Made by a program: the position numbers and the translations under genes
In this document: piece by piece, positions 53,914 to 64,000 of the stretch
Layout: every line of letters begins with the position of its first letter
Numbering within the stretch: the first letter of the stretch is position 1
Assembly: GCA_002077045.2 (NCBI GenBank)
Contig: KZ111149.1
Coordinates: forward strand, 864,203 to 928,202
Source of the DNA: Rachicladosporium sp. CCFEE 5018
Lineage: Eukaryota; Ascomycota; Dothideomycetes; Cladosporiales; Cladosporiaceae
Direction of reading: 5' to 3'
Length of the DNA stretch: 64,000 nucleotides
Notes under the pieces: generated by a model
Seen by the model: only the letters and a program-made list of their open reading frames with translations
The model's database searches: none
Told to the model about the DNA's origin: nothing

Positions 53914-55241
53914 TCACGGCAGCTGACCAGGCACTTTCGCCCCAGCATCTCCATTCATATGCGCATGACCCTGCTCGGCCTCGTAGTCTTTGCCAGCCTG
54001 TACGGGTGCCGCTTGCTCGCACCAGCCAAAGCTGTCCTTCACCTTCCCCCGCTGTATGCCCTGCAGCTGCTCCAGCAACTTGACACACACCGGACCAGGC
54101 TCGTCACCGCCGTCCTGGTACTTGAAGGTGTCTTCCTTCGAGCGCGTGGTGATGCTCTTAATCGGTACGAGAGCTGCTGCTGTGCCTGCTGCGAGGACTT
54201 CGGTGAATGAGGAGAGGTCGTCGTATTTGATCTGCGCAGAGGTTTATCAGTAGCTCGGACTTGTGACAAGCAGCGTGGAAGGTTTGACTCACCGGCTTCG
54301 TTTCAACCTTCCACCCTTGCGCCTTCGCGATCTCGCACACACTGTCGCTTGTTACACTCTTGATGACATTCCTACTGTCCGGTACCGTTACTGTCACTCC
54401 AGTCTCTGGCGTTCCTTTGACACCAATGAACCCCGAAGTCGAGAACTCGTCGATCTCCGTCCTGGTAGCACTGTCCAAATGCAATGTGATGCCGAACCCC
54501 TCGGTCCGAGCCCGATCACTGAACCGCAAGACAGGCGCATAGTTGCCTCCAACCTTCGCTGACCCTGTGCCGTTCGGTGCTGCGCGATCGAAGTCCTCCA
54601 GGATGAGCGCTGCCACCGGATGCACACCATGGTAAACACCAGTCGGCATAACGAAGACAAGGAATGTGTACTCCTCCGGCGGGCTCAAGCCAAGCTGTGC
54701 AGAGCTCCCAAACAGTAGCGGACGAACATACATCGCCGCTCCAGACTCATGAGGAGGCACATACTCGGCGTTCAAGCTGACAGCCAGGTGCACGCACTTC
54801 TTGAAGTGGTCCACCGGGACGTGAGGGATCGAGATGGCGGTCGCGGAGTGCTGCATGCGCTTGGCGTTGGACTCGGGGCGGAAGATGTTGATCTGCTTGT
54901 CGCCAGGAGCGCGATAGGCTTTCAGGCCTTCATAGCATTGTTGGCCGTAGTTCAAGCCCGGAGCCATGCCATGGAGCTGCAGGAAGGGGGAGGCGACGAA
55001 GGCTGGGGGAGTCCATTTGCCGGTTTTGAGGGAATAGAGGGATTCGATGTGACCGTTGACTTGATCGTGTGAGTCAGGTGCGTCTCTAATACCATAGCAA
55101 GATTCGCCCTACCTTCTCGCACCTTGAAGCCAACATTACTCCAGTCTACGCATGTTGTCAGCCGGGGCTGGCGGATGGTGGCGGGACAGGACCAGTTTTA
55201 CCAATGGTGTTGACCGGCGGAGGAGGAAATGAGGACGCCAT
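53914..55241 (-). CDS. Branched-chain amino-acid aminotransferase (class IV)
   Basis: Four exons: 55241-55202, 55145-55113, 55059-54293 and 54231-53914; 385 residues. A PLP enzyme that interconverts Leu, Ile and Val with their 2-oxo acids. Landmarks: LNYGQQCYEGLKAYR, INIFRPESNAKRM, AAMYVRPLLFGSSAQLGL, GSAKVGGNYAP with the likely PLP lysine, EFSTSGFIGVKG, and LSSFTEVLAAGTAAALVPI. No presequence is seen (starts MASSFPPPPVNTIDWSNVGF), so a cytosolic location or a specialised isoform is possible. The C-terminus is slightly extended (YEAEQGHAHMNGDAGAKVPG). All splice phases are consistent. Confidence 0.92.
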
Positions 55242-55556
55242 ATCGTATCTCGGATACTCGTCAGGTTGCACCTTGTAGGAACTGTGTACCTGAGTGGAGC
55301 TGTCAACTCGAAATTCTGGTCATCATGCACAAGTGAACAGCCGACTTCGCTGTACCCCACATTGCGAGCTCGGTCTCGGTGAAAATCTGCCGGAACGCGC
55401 TAGGGCGCGTACTGAGACGCAACGAGACCTGGCTTTCGTAAAGTGCAAAGGACAGACCGTCCTTGACTTGCACTTACAACACACACTCTGCACCTGCTCT
55501 GCATTGGACAAAGCTACTGCCTCGTCGTCACAGTCAGTCCCGTAGGCAACGACAAG

Positions 55557-57492
55557 ATGGCATTGGGAAAGCGCACTAGGAGCAGTGTTGAGGACGCAGG
55601 TACGAGAGGACAAGACAGTCTTCACAGCGGGGACAAAGTAGCTGACCTTCCACACAGCAGTCTCGACACGCGCAGCGAAGCGACGGATAGTCGTTAATGA
55701 TGCCAATCATGAGAACGAGAACCCATTTGTGTCGCATGATGCAGGCGACGATGAGCGACCTACAAAGAAACTACGCGCTGTCAAGGCCACACCCGCAAAG
55801 CATGCCGCGACATCCGAACGCGTTGTCTCCGCCTCGCCAAAGATCAGCGCCCACTTCAAAGCCACGAAGGGCGCAGTCGACATCTACCAAGACGCGAAGC
55901 AGGCGATATCGGATCCCAGCACTCCACGACACCGCGATGCGCTGTCGAAGAAAGTTCCCATCACGCCTCGGCACCGGATCATCGTAGGAGGCTGCAAGCT
56001 CACGCCGAAGACACCTCGCACCCCCGGAACACCGTCAGCAGCCATCTCAGTGTACAATGTCGCACGTCAGCTGTTCTCTCGGAGCTCGAACCCTGGCAAG
56101 CTTGTCGGACGGGATGAGGAGAGGCGGCAGTTGGAGGCTTTCGCGGCTCGATGCAGAACGCAGGACGCTGCTGGGTGTCTCTATGTATCAGGGCCGCCAG
56201 GAACGGGCAAGAGCGCTCTGATCGACGAGGTGTGCCAGAGCTGTGAGGAAATCGAGGGCGTAAAGATGTCAGTGGTGAATTGCATGAGCATACGAACCGC
56301 AAAGGATCTGAGCAAGAAGCTTGCACAAGATCTGGACCTCAGTGAAGATGCTGGCTTCCAGTCGCTGCAGAAGACCTTCATGACAGCGAACGAGCAGAGT
56401 GTGACGAATTACCTCGTCATACTCGACGAGGTGGACTGCCTGGTCGATCTGGATTTGGCTCTGCTGTACAGCCTCTTCGAGTGGTCAATGCAGCCAGACT
56501 CGCGGCTATCGCTGATCGGCATTGCGAACGCACTGGATCTGACGGACCGCTTCCTCCCACGACTGAAGAGTCGAAATTTGACGCCCGAGCTGCTACCATT
56601 CATGCCCTACAGCGCAGCTCAGATCGCACAGGTCCTGACAGCCAAGCTGGGAAGTCTTGCGCCGACAACTACTACCGATCTGCCATTTCTTCACCCAGCA
56701 GCGATACAGTTCTGCGCGAAGAAGGTGGCTACTCAGTCTGGTGACTTGCGCAAAGCATTCGACATCTGCCGTCGCGCTATTGACTTGGTTGAGCAAGAGA
56801 CGAAGGAGAAGGATGCAAGGCTTGCAAGTGCTGTGAGCCCGTCAAAGACGCCCCTGATGGAGAACATCAACCTCTCCTCACCTGTTGCTCCTCGTTTACC
56901 AGCGAAGAGTCCTCTCAAGCCCCGCGGCACCGCAATCTACACCCTTGAGACTGCACCCAAAGCCACTATCGCGCACATGGCCAAAGTCACCTCCCTGGCT
57001 TTCAGCAACGGCACTACGCAACGACTCTCCACCCTGAACCTCCAGCAGAAGGCAGTACTTTGTGCCCTCTCAGCCCTGGAAGCCAGGAATCGCGCCTCAC
57101 AGACCGAGATCACAGCCTATCTCTCCACTCCTACAAAGTCTAACAAGTCTGCCCCGAGCATCAGACAGCTGTTCGAGGCTTACACCAAGCTCTGCACGCG
57201 CGAGAAGCTACTTCATCCGCTCTCGAATATCGAATTCCGGGATGTCGTCTCGGGGCTGGAGACAGTCTCCCTAGTGCAAAGCGCAGACGGAAAGAATGGC
57301 AGCTTTGTAGCGATCACTCCGAGCAAGACACCGGGCAGGAAGGGAAAGGGAGGATTCGGTGGTATGGCGATGACTGGTGATGAGCGAAGAGTTGCAGGTG
57401 TGGTAAGCCAGAAGGAGCTGGGTGCGGCACTTGATGGGCCGGGTGGAGCATTGCTGAAGGAGATCTTGGAGGGAGATGCACTGTTGATCTGA
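55557..57492 (+). CDS. CDC6: Replication initiation ATPase Cdc6/Cdc18
   Basis: Exons 55557-55599 and 55676-57492 (76-nt intron GTACGA...CGCAG, phase 1), 619 residues. The 5' exon MALGKRTRSSVEDA was inferred because the main frame has no good start and because family members begin with this kind of LGKR motif. The N-terminal region has several S/TP sites (CDK targets). AAA+ core: LVGRDEERRQLEAF, Walker A SGPPGTGKSALI, Walker B YLVILDEVDCLVD, sensor IGIANALDLTDRF, and LPRLKSR. A winged-helix domain follows (LNLQQKAVLCALSALEARN). It loads the MCM helicase at origins with ORC and Cdt1. The divergent BCAT start lies 316 bp away. Confidence 0.93.
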
Positions 57493-57961
57493 GTGTTGGG
57501 TGATATTGCAGCGTTTGAGCGATGAAACGACGGAATGATGTTGGATTAGCACGGCGCTTTAAATGTAGACGACGCAATAGATCAGTATGACATCCAGGCT
57601 GTATCTCTACTATGCGAGACCATCGCCATCGGTGCGTCACTGATGCAGGAAACGTCCCCTACACAGCTCGAACAACCGCCACCACCCACAAATCCCCCGC
57701 TAGCGCATGCACGTCAAAATAGCACGCGCCTCGATGTCCTTCTCACATTCTGAAACACTTGATCATTATTGGTCGCAACTCTCTGCATCCAACACGCAAC
57801 ACGCTGTCTCGCGTAGAGTGTCGTTCGCGCCAGACCTGCGGTCACCCCGCCTGCCCCTGTGACCTGCGCCCCTACAGTACTGAACCAGAGGGCGCGTGGG
57901 AGTGTGATTGACTGAGGCACGGGACTGGAACATAGAGGAAGGGAGATAACTACAAGACAGG
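57493..57961. other. Intergenic, no gene seen
   Basis: Lies between the Cdc6 stop and the LYAR-type gene start. No protein-like frame or repeat. Confidence 0.5.
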
Positions 57962-59420
57962 ATGGTGTCGTTTTCTTGCGAGGTAAGTCGTTCAGACCTA
58001 CACTACTGTTTCCCTGATACTGATACACTTGGGTCCCTAGGCCTGCGGCGACGTCCTCACGAAAAAGAAACTCGACCCCCATCGCAACCAATGCCGCGGC
58101 GCCTCCTACACCTGTCTAGACTGCATGGTGCACTTCCACGGCACTGAATACCGCTCCCACACGGCTTGTATCTCCGAAGCGCAGAAGTATCAGGGTGCGC
58201 TGTATAGGGAGAAGAAGTCAAAGAGAGGCCAAAATACCCCACAGCACTCGCAGTCGCAGGAGGTGATGCGGTATCCGCCTGGCGCGTACGTGGAGGATGC
58301 GGTGGATGATGGAGGGGAGTCGCAGGCGGTGGCAGTGCTGAATGTGCCGCCTCGCGCCCCTACGCCGCCGCCGGCTGCCGATGAGAGGGGCTTGGAGGGC
58401 GTGAATGTGTTTGACTTTCTTGTCACGGAGGCTGCGCCTGTAGCGGTGGATGAGAGCAGGATGATTGGAGCGGAGAGCCAGTACTCGCAGTACTCTAACG
58501 GAAACGGCACACAGTACTTGCAACATGGCTTCTCCTACGGCGACAGTCCCGTGAACCCGACGTTTGAACGCTACGATAGCATGCAGAATATGCTCGAAAG
58601 CCAGCAGAGCGCGCTGATGCCACCGCCTTTCGTCACGCCTGGGCCGAAGAAAGAGAGGAGGGAGAAGGAGGGGAAGAGCGATAAGAAGAGGAAGAGGCAG
58701 CAGGTCGATGATTTGGATCTGTCGGCTTCGAAACGGCCGAGCTCGAGAGGGAATGAGATGAGCGATGCGCCGGGGAGTGGGCAGAGGATGTTGCATTCTG
58801 GTCTTACTGGCGGTCTGAGCAAGCTAGTCACGGACGGGAGCTTCTATGAGGATCGGATTGATGCTGGCCCAACGCCAATCAGTCCCGTGAAACGAAGTAA
58901 GCGGGAGAAGAGCGAACGGGATGTCAGGAAGGAGGAGAAGGAAAAGCGGAAGAGCAGTCACAGCACAACTGACACCACCTCCAAACCCCGGTCAGAAGTC
59001 TCCTCGACAACCCGCCAAGACCGCGAGTCCCAACTCTACAATGACGACCGCCACGCATCCCATCGAAGACATCACTCCCCTTCCTCGACCGCCTCGCCCG
59101 ATCGCTCCATCTCCCGCGCCTCCAAGTCCAAACCAAGCAAAGCCGTAGTCGAATTCGCTCCACGACCGCAGTCGGTACAGCCCACTTCCTCGAATCAAGT
59201 CGGCCATCACTTTACTTCCAAGGCGGAGCTGTTCATGAGTTTCGTCAACAAGGGGCCGGATAGCGAGAGGGGGTTGAGTATCAACAAGGCATTGAAGCGG
59301 TTTCATAGAGAGGTTGGAGCCAGCCGCGATGGCGAGAAGGAGGACGAGGATAAGGAGCTGTGGAAGAATCTGCGGGTTAGGAGGAATGATAGGGGGGAGG
59401 TGGTCTTGTTTGTCGCTTAG
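57962..59420 (+). CDS. LYAR-type zinc-finger nucleolar protein
   Basis: Exons 57962-57982 (21 nt) and 58041-59420 (intron GTAAGT...CCTAG, phase 0), 466 residues. The first about 65 residues carry the LYAR-type C2HC fingers: MVSFSCEACGDVLTKKKLD, HRNQCRGASYTCLDCMVHF, and YRSHTACISEAQKYQGALY. The rest is disordered, with a Lys/Glu-rich basic segment and Ser-rich stretches, ending in a compact block SKAELFMSFVNKGPDSERGL to LWKNLRVRRNDRGEVVLFV. LYAR homologues act in the nucleolus in ribosome production and gene control. The 7-codon first exon is needed for the first Cys of the finger. Confidence 0.9.
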
Positions 59421-60054
59421 CGTTTGAATATTATTGGGGCAAAGCAGCTGAGCGCCTTGATATCGTTGCTGAGTAAATTAGACTGAATCTCGTGACAGGC
59501 ATACCGCTTCATCGAGTTGTGGACTACAAGAGGAAGCGACTCGACAGCACCGTAGATCTTAGGCTCAGTTCATGTCCATGGCAGCTGCAGCCACGACCGA
59601 CTTGACATCAGGTTCAGTACACTGCCGTGTCACGCGTGCTTCCATCTCGCGTCGTGCGGCCTCATCGATCATGCGGACTCTCAGCCATCTCTCGAGCAAT
59701 CGTCGCCATCCGGCGTAAGTCCATCAAAGCGCAGCCCGGCATACTCTTATTCGTAGGACCAGTAGCCATGCAAACGCATTTTGTCACGTTCACGAAGCCA
59801 CGTAGGACTTTTGGGCTGCGCAGCTCGGGCTCTGTTCGCTATTGGCTTCGGCAAGCCGATGCAAGACCTCGCACATCATGTCACTCTTACCATTTGTGCA
59901 CCGGTGAGAGTACTGGCAAAGGTGTGGACTTTATCGACGAACATGATTACCCATCTCGAATGATCCCGTCACAGACCTGGCCGCGATGCTTCGAGAAGTC
60001 ACACACTATCCTCGAGCATCGTCTCCGCCATCGCGAGGGTCCCTGGCTGCTACG
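59421..60054. other. Intergenic, no gene seen
   Basis: Only chance open frames, one of which runs antisense into the 60-kb gene's exon. Confidence 0.5.
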
Positions 60055-60598
60055 CTACTTCGTGTCGTCGTCTGCCGCCTCAACATCGTGCTCCACGCTT
60101 GTAGAAATTCCACCCCAACCACGCAGGCTTGTAACGATCCAGTGGAGCAACATGCAGACGAGTGCTAGAGCCGTATACAAGACGAATTGCCACGCAATAC
60201 CAAGTCCGAGCCGATGCAGCAGTGCGCCGAGAGTCGCACCCCACGTGCTTGCCGTCTCGAAGGCCGTAAACAAAGTGACGGCGGTGACTGACGGAATCGC
60301 AGAAGCAAAGGCGGAGATGAATTTCCCGCTTCTCTGCTCGAAGTCCACTTCGTGACCTGGCCTTGGTGAGCGGGATGAACTCTGGACGGTATAGGGGTTC
60401 TTGACCTGTCAGGTTGAAGCCGAGAACGAGGAGGCCGAAGACGTATATCGTGAGTGCTAGGCTGCTACATAGCGCGAGGCTGGCTATGGCGAGGTAGACT
60501 GCTATGCCCGTGAGTACGCTGACAGGGCGACGTAGCTGTCCATCTGTCCCGCTTGTTATGGGCAGCGCCAATATGAATGTCTGCGGGCGAAGTTGCAT
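60055..60598 (-). CDS. Two-exon multi-helix membrane protein, right-hand pair, member 1
   Basis: Exons 60598-60406 and 60356-60055 (donor GTCAAG, acceptor GCCAG, phase 1), 164 residues. Exon 1 has VLTGIAVYLAIASLALCSSL and LTIYVFGLLVLGFNL; exon 2 has SAFASAIPSVTAVTLFTAFE and LGIAWQFVLYTALALVCMLLHW, then an acidic tail. It aligns along its length with the 61-kb gene (VYLAIASLAL.../VYLAIVVLTI..., SGKFISAF.../SGQVLSIL..., LGALLHRLGLG/FWRLLEKLGVL), so they are a tandem pair. A second acceptor, CACGAAG 9 nt downstream, would also keep frame. Confidence 0.7.
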
Positions 60599-61070
60599 GC
60601 TGCAGTGTGCTTCCTAAGACATTCGCTGCGTGATCTTCGAGCGCTGATATCTTGAAAAATCTTTGGGTTCATCTTGCAGCTAGCCGTCGGGATAAGCATG
60701 CAGAATAGCAGGTCCAAGGTACGAGAGTACTTGCAAGAGGCTGTGCATGTGACGTGCTTTGAAGTGTTGTACCGCCCCAATCTACAGCCCTGTTTGTTAA
60801 TGGAAGTGGAGCTCGTCGGTCTCTAAAGAAGCCAGCTGCTCGGAACAGGAACGCATAAGGCGTTCTGCTGTTCGATCCAAGACGCATACCATCTACAGAG
60901 TTAGGCAGATGGAGTTGTTGGTCTTGGCATGTGACAAGGTACCGGGATGTCACGACGTGCTGACTCATCAGATCATCTCGATAGTTGAAAGCTTCATGCT
61001 GATTATCGATTGCCGAGTCGTTGCTTCCTCATTCGGCTCCGTTTCTTCGCAAATCTGGCGTACAAAGTCA
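60599..61070. other. Intergenic, no gene seen
   Basis: Promoter side of the 60-kb gene and 3' flank of the 61-kb gene. Confidence 0.5.
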
Positions 61071-61630
61071 CTATGCTTCATCTGGAGGCGTTTCGACAAG
61101 TCCAGTCTCCTCGGCACTTTGCTTGCTGACTGATTCGCCATGGCGTTCGTGATACATGCGGCGTGCTTCTCGCATTCCCCGGTATAGCCAAATGGACGCG
61201 ATTAGCAAAGCTGCTAATGTAGCGAAAGCAGCGACCTGTGATGCGGCCAAGACCCCGAGCTTCTCTAGCAGCCTCCAGAACGTCGCTCGCCACGAGTTGT
61301 CGCTAGGCATTATTGGACTGAAATCAGTGAAGACGAAGACGGCGTTCACAATAGGCAGAATGATGACGAGAATGGATAGGACTTGGCCGCTAAAGCTGTT
61401 GAGGTCAAGGTTCCGACCTGCGGATGTGTTAGGCGCGTTGCGTGGACTGACAGCAAGGGCTGGCTACCCATGAGACGCGCAGAGCCGATGGCTAGTCCCC
61501 ATGTGTAGAACGTGAGCGCAGTGCTGGCGATAATAGTGAGGACGACGATAGCCAAGTAGACCAGGATGCCCATAAGAAGGCTCCCGACTTGAGGGCCGAA
61601 TCCTTCGTCGCGCGCTACTACACTTGCCAT
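61071..61630 (-). CDS. Two-exon multi-helix membrane protein, right-hand pair, member 2
   Basis: Exons 61630-61468 and 61417-61071 (donor GTAGCC, acceptor CCGCAG, phase 1), 169 residues. Exon 1 holds SLLMGILVYLAIVVLTIIAS and ALTFYTWGLAIGSARLM; exon 2 holds GQVLSILVIILPIVNAVFVF and ASQVAAFATLAALLIASIWL, then a charged Arg/Glu tail. Four helices in all, the cleanest example of the family plan. Function unknown. Same orientation as its 60-kb partner. Confidence 0.72.
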
Positions 61631-62161
61631 CGTATCGAGTGTTGGCGCGCAGTGGCGTCGCTCAATTTTATCTAAGATGTCGAGTATGTGCAAAAAGATA
61701 GTGAAGACTCATGTCACCGACAGTGTGTTCTGTTCTGTGCAAGTAGTATGTGAGCCTGTGTCCGCGGGTAGCTGTATCTTACGAAGTTCGGAAGTACTGG
61801 TCTACGAGCGGGGCAGCTTAAGCTCTAGCCCTAGTGCTGGCTGCATCAACCGAAGATGCTTGAAATCTCCCTTGAATATGGGCTGGCGCTCTCCGGGATC
61901 CCAAAGACTCTGTATACGGCGAGGTTGCTCGCCGCTTGAGGTTTCAACCCTTGGGCGAAGCGAGTCTCAGCTCTGATCGACAAGCGCCGCGACCAGAGAT
62001 GGCATAAGCTGCGATCGAGATCTTTTCGACCAGGATCGAAAGCGAGCGACGCACTCCCGACGTGGCCAGTTTGAACAGCTCTCTATCGAGCGCTCGAGGT
62101 CATCTTTAGTCGTGACAGACATGCGGCAGCCCTTGGTGAGTCAGACAAGCTGACGGCGGGT
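61631..62161. other. Intergenic, no gene seen
   Basis: Separates the membrane pair from the DUF202 gene. Nothing recognisable. Confidence 0.5.
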
Positions 62162-62881
62162 TCATCGAGTCGCCTGACGTTTAGCGATGCCCTTCCGACC
62201 TCCATCGTTCTCAAGCACGAGCAGAGTACCAGCAAACGCGATGCCAATGCACGTCGCAGCCATGAGCGTTACGCCCGGCACGTTTGGTCGGAACATACCT
62301 TCCCTCAGCATTCGCATGGTGCTGAAGTATCTCTGAGTGCCGTGAGCGACGCACAAGCTACCGCTGCCGACCAGCACACCAGCAGCGAGCTTCGTGTTGT
62401 TGTTCTCCAGCTGTAGCAATGCCGGAGAAATCGCAGCGAATGCCTCGACTTTCTCCAAGGCGACTCCGAGAGCGATGAAGCCAAGGCCAGTTCGCGCCCA
62501 AGCGAGGAATGTTCGCTCGCTTGCTAGCAGGTCTCGGGCGACCGATCCAGTGTTCTTCNNNNNNNNNNNNNNNNNNNNNNNNNNNNNNNNNNNNNNNNNN
62601 NNNNNNNNNNNNNNNNNNNNNNNNNNNNNNNNNNNNNNNNNNNNNNNNNNNNNNNNNNGTCTTGATCTGCTGATGATCGGACTCGGAGTGAGATGATGAG
62701 TAAACAGCCTTCTTATAGGCCTTTGATGCTGCTCTGATCGAACGAAAGAGAAGGGCACACCTGTCGATGAGGGTCTTACTAATAATGTGTGAGGGGAGCT
62801 CGAGGTGATGTGACGTGCTTGATGAGCACTCTGTAACCCCGCGGAAAGCGTCCGGTACCGCACTATCGTCGAGGGTGGCAT
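62162..62881 (-). CDS. DUF202-domain membrane protein with mitochondrial-type leader (gap inside)
   Basis: The leader MPPSTIVRYRTLSAG... starts at 62881 and runs to the gap at 62658. After the gap the DUF202 part is complete: VARDLLASERTFLAWARTGL, GFIALGVALEKVEAF, then helices TKLAAGVLVGSGSLCVAHG and GVTLMAATCIGIAFAGTLLV, ending at 62162. The leader is Arg/Ser/Thr-rich and nearly the same as that of the GST at 11281. DUF202 proteins are small three-helix membrane proteins; with this leader a mitochondrial inner-membrane location is likely. That leader and domain belong to one gene is inferred from same strand, frame and position; the 100-N gap hides the junction. Confidence 0.75.
   Translation of the reverse strand: MPPSTIVRYRTLSAGLQSAHQARHITSSSPHTLLVRPSSTGVPFSFVRSEQHQRPIRRLFTHHLTPSPIISRSRXXXXXXXXXXXXXXXXXXXXXXXXXXXXXXXXXXKNTGSVARDLLASERTFLAWARTGLGFIALGVALEKVEAFAAISPALLQLENNNTKLAAGVLVGSGSLCVAHGTQRYFSTMRMLREGMFRPNVPGVTLMAATCIGIAFAGTLLVLENDGGRKGIAKRQATR
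62559..62658. other. Assembly gap (100 N) at the duplication edge
   Basis: Placeholder gap. Homology to the first copy starts at the first base after it (62659), so the left duplication border lies in or next to the gap. Confidence 1.
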
Positions 62882-63159
62882 TGTGCGGACGCTGTAGTGG
62901 CGGAGATGGCTCCAGTAAAGCAAGAGTCTATGTGATGAGTGGTCGAAACCGAATGCGAGAGGCATTGGCTCCACCGTATGGCGGAGGTTGCGCCATACCA
63001 GCGGTGTTGTGGCCCATGCACCATCGCTGACGGTGACGACTCTTCGAACGTGCTTCGCATTCCGTAATTGCACACTCAACCATGATTGCCATTAGACCCT
63101 GAGCAGTAAGCATTGCCGAGAGTAACAGGAAGTATCGAGACGAAGCATCGATCTCGACT
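62882..63159. promoter_or_regulatory. Bidirectional promoter, copy 2
   Basis: 278 bp between the starts of the DUF202 leader (62881, minus) and HIS2 copy 2 (63160, plus). Nearly identical to 11282-11558, with one extra base near 62947. Confidence 0.6.
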
Positions 63160-64000
63160 ATGCCTTTCTCGCATCATTCCCACTCCGGCGAGTTCTGCGG
63201 CCATGCCGTCAACACTCTCGAAGAGGTCGTGCTCCATGCCATCAAGATCGGCATGACCACGTTCTGCATGACCGAACACATACCTCGGAGCAGACAGGAC
63301 TTCTACCCCGAGGAAGAGTCCAAACACGACGAGGCGAGCCTTGCGAAGCTGTTCGACAGCTACTACACTGAAGCCCGACGGCTGCAGAAGGCGTATGCAG
63401 ACCAAATCCAGCTATTCGTTGGCTTCGAAAGTGAATGGATCCGTGACAGCTCAGTCGATCAGATTCGTGCTCTGCGCGCGAAGTACGACGTCGACCTGTT
63501 TGTAGGCAGTGTGCATCATGTACATGGCATACCGATCGACTATGACACGCCATACTACCACAAGGCTCGGGATGTCGCTGGTGGGAAGGACGACCAGCTG
63601 TTCGGAGACTACTTTGACCTGCAGTACCAAATGCTGCAGCAGCTAAAGCCTCCAGTGGTCGGTCACTTCGATCTGATTCGCCTCAAGAGTGACGACCCCG
63701 AACGGAGCTTCAAGACTTGGCCAGGCGTGTGGTCCAAGATCGAGCGGAATCTGAATTTCATCGCCGGGTATGGAGGTATCGTAGAGTTGAACTCGAGTGC
63801 GCTGCGGAAGGGCATGAGTGAGCCGTATCCGCAGGTTGAGATCTGTCAGGTATGTCGAGTCGGTTGAATTGAGATTCGCACGCTGACAGATCGACAGACG
63901 TTCTTGAAGATGGGTGGACGGTTCACTTTCTCTGACGACAGTCACGGTGTTGATCAGATCGGCGCCAACTACAAGCGCGTACTGGACGCCATTCGGAAAG
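63160..64000 (+). CDS. HIS2: Histidinol-phosphatase, PHP family (copy 2, cut by window end)
   Basis: Exon 1 63160-63849, intron GTATGT...GACAG, exon 2 from 63898 to beyond 64000. All metal-site motifs seen in copy 1 are kept (HSHSGEFCGHA, GFESEWI, GSVHHVHGIPIDYD, VVGHFDLIRL, FSDDSHGVDQIG). It differs at 9 of the first 230 residues, with several further silent changes, which argues that both copies have been under purifying selection. Two HIS2 copies 51.6 kb apart are unusual, since this is normally a single-copy gene. Confidence 0.9.

Larger units (their letters stand above)
62659..64000 (+). repeat. Segmental duplication, copy 2
   Basis: Counterpart of 11062-12399: presequence exon, bidirectional promoter and HIS2. 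It runs off the window, so its right border is unseen. Confidence 0.97.

Noticed and set aside
59627..60355. 242-codon plus-strand frame overlapping the 60-kb membrane gene.
   Set aside because: No protein-like features and antisense to exon 2, which aligns with the 61-kb paralogue.
1..64000. Prokaryotic-type features such as CRISPR arrays, operons or riboswitches, and also tRNA and transposon genes.
   Set aside because: Spliced eukaryotic genes throughout; no spaced direct repeats, no transposase or reverse-transcriptase frames, and no combined A-box/B-box cloverleaf found by eye.

Overview
The window is nuclear DNA of a filamentous ascomycete, most likely a dothideomycete. The signs are many short (about 48-90 nt) GT-AG introns, often with CTRAC-like branch sites; single-copy conserved genes of ascomycete type; and lineage-specific tandem families of BTB and small membrane proteins. 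Three runs of exactly 100 N (34371-34470, 51581-51680, 62559-62658) are scaffold gaps of unknown true length, and each falls inside a gene. I saw no tRNA, rRNA, CRISPR or intact transposon.

Layout, left to right. 0.1-14.5 kb: LSM6; a Rad60/Esc2-type SUMO-like protein; a coiled-coil protein with a ubiquitin-like domain; MPC1 with an odd 11-residue-repeat tail; a GPI-type CAP/PR-1 secreted protein; a Ure2-like glutathione transferase with a presequence; histidinol phosphatase (HIS2); a small secreted Cys protein; FKBP12. 14.8-26.5 kb: an array of divergent two-exon, roughly four-helix membrane proteins, several broken, with the intact MGS1/WRNIP1 ATPase in the middle. 27.4-34.6 kb: a RhoGAP protein, the Rab geranylgeranyltransferase beta subunit (BET2) and a zinc-finger protein. 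36-38 kb: two more members of the membrane family in tandem. 38.3-41.5 kb: an INO80 subunit Ies2-type protein and a Pex14/17-type peroxin. 41.9-48.8 kb: a tandem array of six BTB/POZ genes and pseudogenes. 48.9-59.4 kb: a GFA/CENP-V-fold protein, a CSC1/OSCA channel, a DEN1-type deneddylase, a branched-chain aminotransferase, Cdc6 and a LYAR-type zinc-finger protein. 60-61.7 kb: two more membrane-family genes. 62.1-64 kb: a DUF202 mitochondrial protein and a second HIS2 copy that runs off the end.

Two stories stand out. (1) The promoter, presequence exon and HIS2 gene at 11.06-12.5 kb are duplicated, about 96% identical at protein level, at 62.66-64.0 kb. The same mitochondrial-type leader is joined in frame to a glutathione transferase in one copy and apparently to a DUF202 protein in the other. 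(2) At least ten genes or relics of one membrane-protein family, with a conserved phase-1 intron, lie in three clusters. Both this family and the BTB array show birth-and-death evolution: several copies keep the whole frame but carry one or a few in-frame stops.

Housekeeping functions here cover RNA decay and splicing (LSM6), DNA replication and repair (Rad60, MGS1, Cdc6), chromatin (Ies2), membrane traffic and GTPase control (BET2, RhoGAP), and mitochondrial and amino-acid metabolism (MPC1, BCAT, HIS2). They do not form an operon-like unit. All exon coordinates were derived by hand from splice consensus and frame continuity and have no transcript support.
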